From an uncultured Alphaproteobacteria bacterium (GTDB taxonomy: Bacteria > Pseudomonadota > Alphaproteobacteria > Micropepsales > Micropepsaceae), in NCBI GenBank assembly GCA_937942205.1, contig CALDFO010000501.1, forward strand, positions 1 to 7,388: a DNA stretch of 7,388 nt. Reading direction: 5' to 3'. How positions within the stretch are numbered: position 1 is the stretch's first letter; every line of letters starts with the position of its first letter. The position numbers and the translations under genes are program-made. Of this stretch, positions 6,089-7,388 are shown piece by piece. The notes beneath the pieces were generated by a model. It was not told the origin of the DNA, ran no database searches, and was given only the letters and a program-made list of their open reading frames with translations.

Positions 6089-6117
6089 GACAGAAAGGCC
6101 GCCACGCCGCTTCTGTC
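6089..6117. promoter_or_regulatory. Inverted repeat and TTGACA box upstream of lepB
   Basis: GACAGAA (6089-6095) and TTCTGTC (6111-6117) are a perfect 7-bp inverted repeat with a 15-nt centre that itself holds GGC/GCC. A consensus-like -35 TTGACA (6087-6092) overlaps the left arm. The expected -10 position (6110-6116) reads CTTCTGT, a poor match, so a sigma-70 promoter is only possible. With no T-run after it, this is not an intrinsic terminator. An operator or mRNA hairpin in the 98-bp acpS-lepB gap are both possible. Confidence 0.3.
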
Positions 6118-6141
6118 GCCCCCGGAACGGACCCACGTCGA

Positions 6142-6906
6142 ATGTCGGACACAAAAATGGCGGCCAAGCAGAAGGAAGGCGAATCCTGGGGGGAGCTCGC
6201 CAAGACGGTGATCTATGCCGGTCTGATCGCCATCGTGATCCGCACCTTCCTGTTTCAGCCCTTCAACATCCCCAGCGCCTCGATGGAAGCCACCCTGCTG
6301 GTGGGCGATTACCTGTTCGTCGAGAAATATGCCTATGGCTACAGCCGCTACACCTTTCCCTTCGGTGGCTGGCCGCTGGGCGACAAGATGGAAGGCCGCT
6401 TCATGGGCCGCGAGCCCACGCGCGGCGATGTGATCGTGTTCAAGTTCCCGCAGGACAACAGCACCGACTTCATCAAGCGGCTGGTCGGTATGCCCGGCGA
6501 CAAGATTCAGATGATCAACAGCCGCCTCTACATCAACGACAGGATCGTGCCCCGCAAGCGGGTGGACGATTATGTCGAGATGGTGGACGGCCGCGAGAAC
6601 CGCGTGCCGCAATATGAAGAGATGCTGCCGGAGGGCAAGACCTATCTCACCCTCGACCGCGATCCCGACAGCCCGCTCGACAATACCCCGGCCTTCCGCG
6701 TGCCCGCCGGCCACTATTTCATGATGGGCGACAACCGCGACAATTCCGACGACAGCCGCCAGGCCGTCGGTTACGTGCCGTACGAGAATCTGGAAGGCAA
6801 GGCGATGATCCGCTTCTTCTCCACCGATGGCTCGGCCCGGCTGTGGGAAGTCTGGAAATGGCCTTTCTCCGTCCGCTATTCGCGCCTGCTGCGCTGGGTG
6901 AACTGA
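6142..6906 (+). CDS. lepB: Signal peptidase I
   Basis: LepB cleaves signal peptides from secreted proteins at the outer face of the inner membrane, using a Ser-Lys dyad. The 254-residue protein has a short cytosolic N-terminus and one membrane segment (about 22-38, TVIYAGLIAIVIRTFLF). Box B, IPSASMEATL (43-52), contains the nucleophile S47, followed by LLVGDYLFV (52-60). RGDVIVFKFP (94-103) and FIKRLVGMPGD (110-120) supply the general-base K112. Box E, GDNRDNSDDSR (196-206), is complete. The usual proline after SME is alanine here, a mild change. ATG 6142 has only a weak GGAACGG (6124-6130) upstream; M6 at 6157 is an alternative. The gene ends three bases before rnc, so the two are surely cotranscribed. 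Confidence 0.96.
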   Translation: MSDTKMAAKQKEGESWGELAKTVIYAGLIAIVIRTFLFQPFNIPSASMEATLLVGDYLFVEKYAYGYSRYTFPFGGWPLGDKMEGRFMGREPTRGDVIVFKFPQDNSTDFIKRLVGMPGDKIQMINSRLYINDRIVPRKRVDDYVEMVDGRENRVPQYEEMLPEGKTYLTLDRDPDSPLDNTPAFRVPAGHYFMMGDNRDNSDDSRQAVGYVPYENLEGKAMIRFFSTDGSARLWEVWKWPFSVRYSRLLRWVN

Positions 6907-6909
6907 TCC

Positions 6910-7388
6910 TTGCCCCTGTCGGAAAAGCTCGGTCACGTTTTCCGCGATCCCGCCTTGCTCACGCGCGCGCTGACCCATGCCAGCGCCGATGCGGAACGCT
7001 CCAACGAACGGCTGGAATTCCTGGGCGACCGGGTGCTGGCGCTGATCGTCGCCGAAACCCTGCATGACCGCTATCCACGGGAAGACGAGGGCGCGCTGAC
7101 CCGGCGTCTCCATGCCCTGGTGCGCTGGGAAGCCTGCGCCCGCGTCGCGGAGGAGATCGGGTTGTGGGACCATCTGGTTCTCAGCCGCGATTTCGGCGGC
7201 GGCGGCCGCAGCCGCGGCCCGCTGGTGGGCAGCGCGCTGGAAGCGGTGATCGCCGCGCTCTATCTGGACGGCGGCATGGCGGCGGCGCGCGCCTTCGTGA
7301 TGCGCTATTGGGCGGGCATGTTCGACGATCCGCTGGCCGACACGCGCGACGCCAAGACCCGGTTGCCGGAATGGGCGCAATCGTCCGC
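6910..7388 (+). CDS. rnc: Ribonuclease III, C-terminus missing
   Basis: RNase III cuts double-stranded RNA in rRNA precursors and structured mRNAs. The visible 159 residues cover the catalytic domain and the start of the linker to the dsRNA-binding domain (DAKTRLPEWAQ); the rest is beyond the window. The signature ERLEFLGDRVL (33-43) gives metal ligands E36 and D40. In the second block, VGSALEAVIAALYLDGG (106-122), E111 is kept but the position normally Asp is S108. The first in-frame start after the lepB TGA is TTG at 6910-6912. It places LGHVFRDPALLTRALTHAS (7-25) exactly where RNase III begins, and no in-frame ATG or GTG is available before that core. The gene is in the same frame as lepB with a 3-bp gap and no separate Shine-Dalgarno, which suggests translational coupling. 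Confidence 0.93.
   Translation, partial: MPLSEKLGHVFRDPALLTRALTHASADAERSNERLEFLGDRVLALIVAETLHDRYPREDEGALTRRLHALVRWEACARVAEEIGLWDHLVLSRDFGGGGRSRGPLVGSALEAVIAALYLDGGMAAARAFVMRYWAGMFDDPLADTRDAKTRLPEWAQSS

Noticed and set aside
5788..7380. 530-codon open frame antisense to acpS, lepB and rnc
   Set aside because: It spans three confidently identified plus-strand genes and the gap between two of them, has low-complexity composition and no recognisable domain.

Overview
This window is a GC-rich stretch of core chromosome, almost certainly from an alphaproteobacterium. The evidence is the gene order folK, rpoZ, rsh (relA/spoT), pyrE, pdxJ, acpS, lepB, rnc, which is a known alphaproteobacterial arrangement, together with a long acidic tail on omega and an Rsh of the bifunctional type. 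I cannot name the order or genus from sequence alone. Everything is on the plus strand except a partial NYN-domain gene at the left edge.

Layout: 1-487 (minus, runs off the left edge) is a LabA-like NYN-domain protein. It diverges from folK (536-1018) across a 48-bp gap. rpoZ (1130-1513) follows and ends in a clear intrinsic terminator (1542-1569). The ppGpp synthetase/hydrolase gene rsh (1619-3844) then begins a run of housekeeping genes: pyrE (3900-4484), pdxJ (4591-5412), acpS (5645-6043), lepB (6142-6906) and rnc (6910 onward, cut by the right edge). They serve folate, RNA polymerase, the stringent response, pyrimidine, vitamin B6, acyl-carrier-protein activation, signal-peptide cleavage and RNA processing. 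They are linked by chromosomal neighbourhood rather than by one pathway.

The genes are ordinary. The unusual part is the DNA between and at the ends of rsh, pyrE, pdxJ and acpS. Each of these gaps carries palindromic repeats: a two-armed 25-nt inverted repeat present twice (3822-3883 and 5418-5480), a nested palindrome before pdxJ (about 4501-4590) and a 134-bp imperfect palindrome before acpS (5501-5634). In addition, three 36-bp tandem units have been added in frame to the end of pdxJ. The first inverted repeat encodes the last residues and stop codon of rsh, and two other repeats overlap or abut the ribosome-binding sites of pdxJ and acpS. These look like dispersed, probably mobilised repeat families that have accumulated in an otherwise conserved gene cluster.

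I found no rRNA, tRNA, CRISPR array, transposase, prophage gene or defence system, and no sign of a new multi-gene system. The points most worth a second look are the repeats, the repeat-derived protein tails, and a serine in place of one metal-binding aspartate in RNase III.
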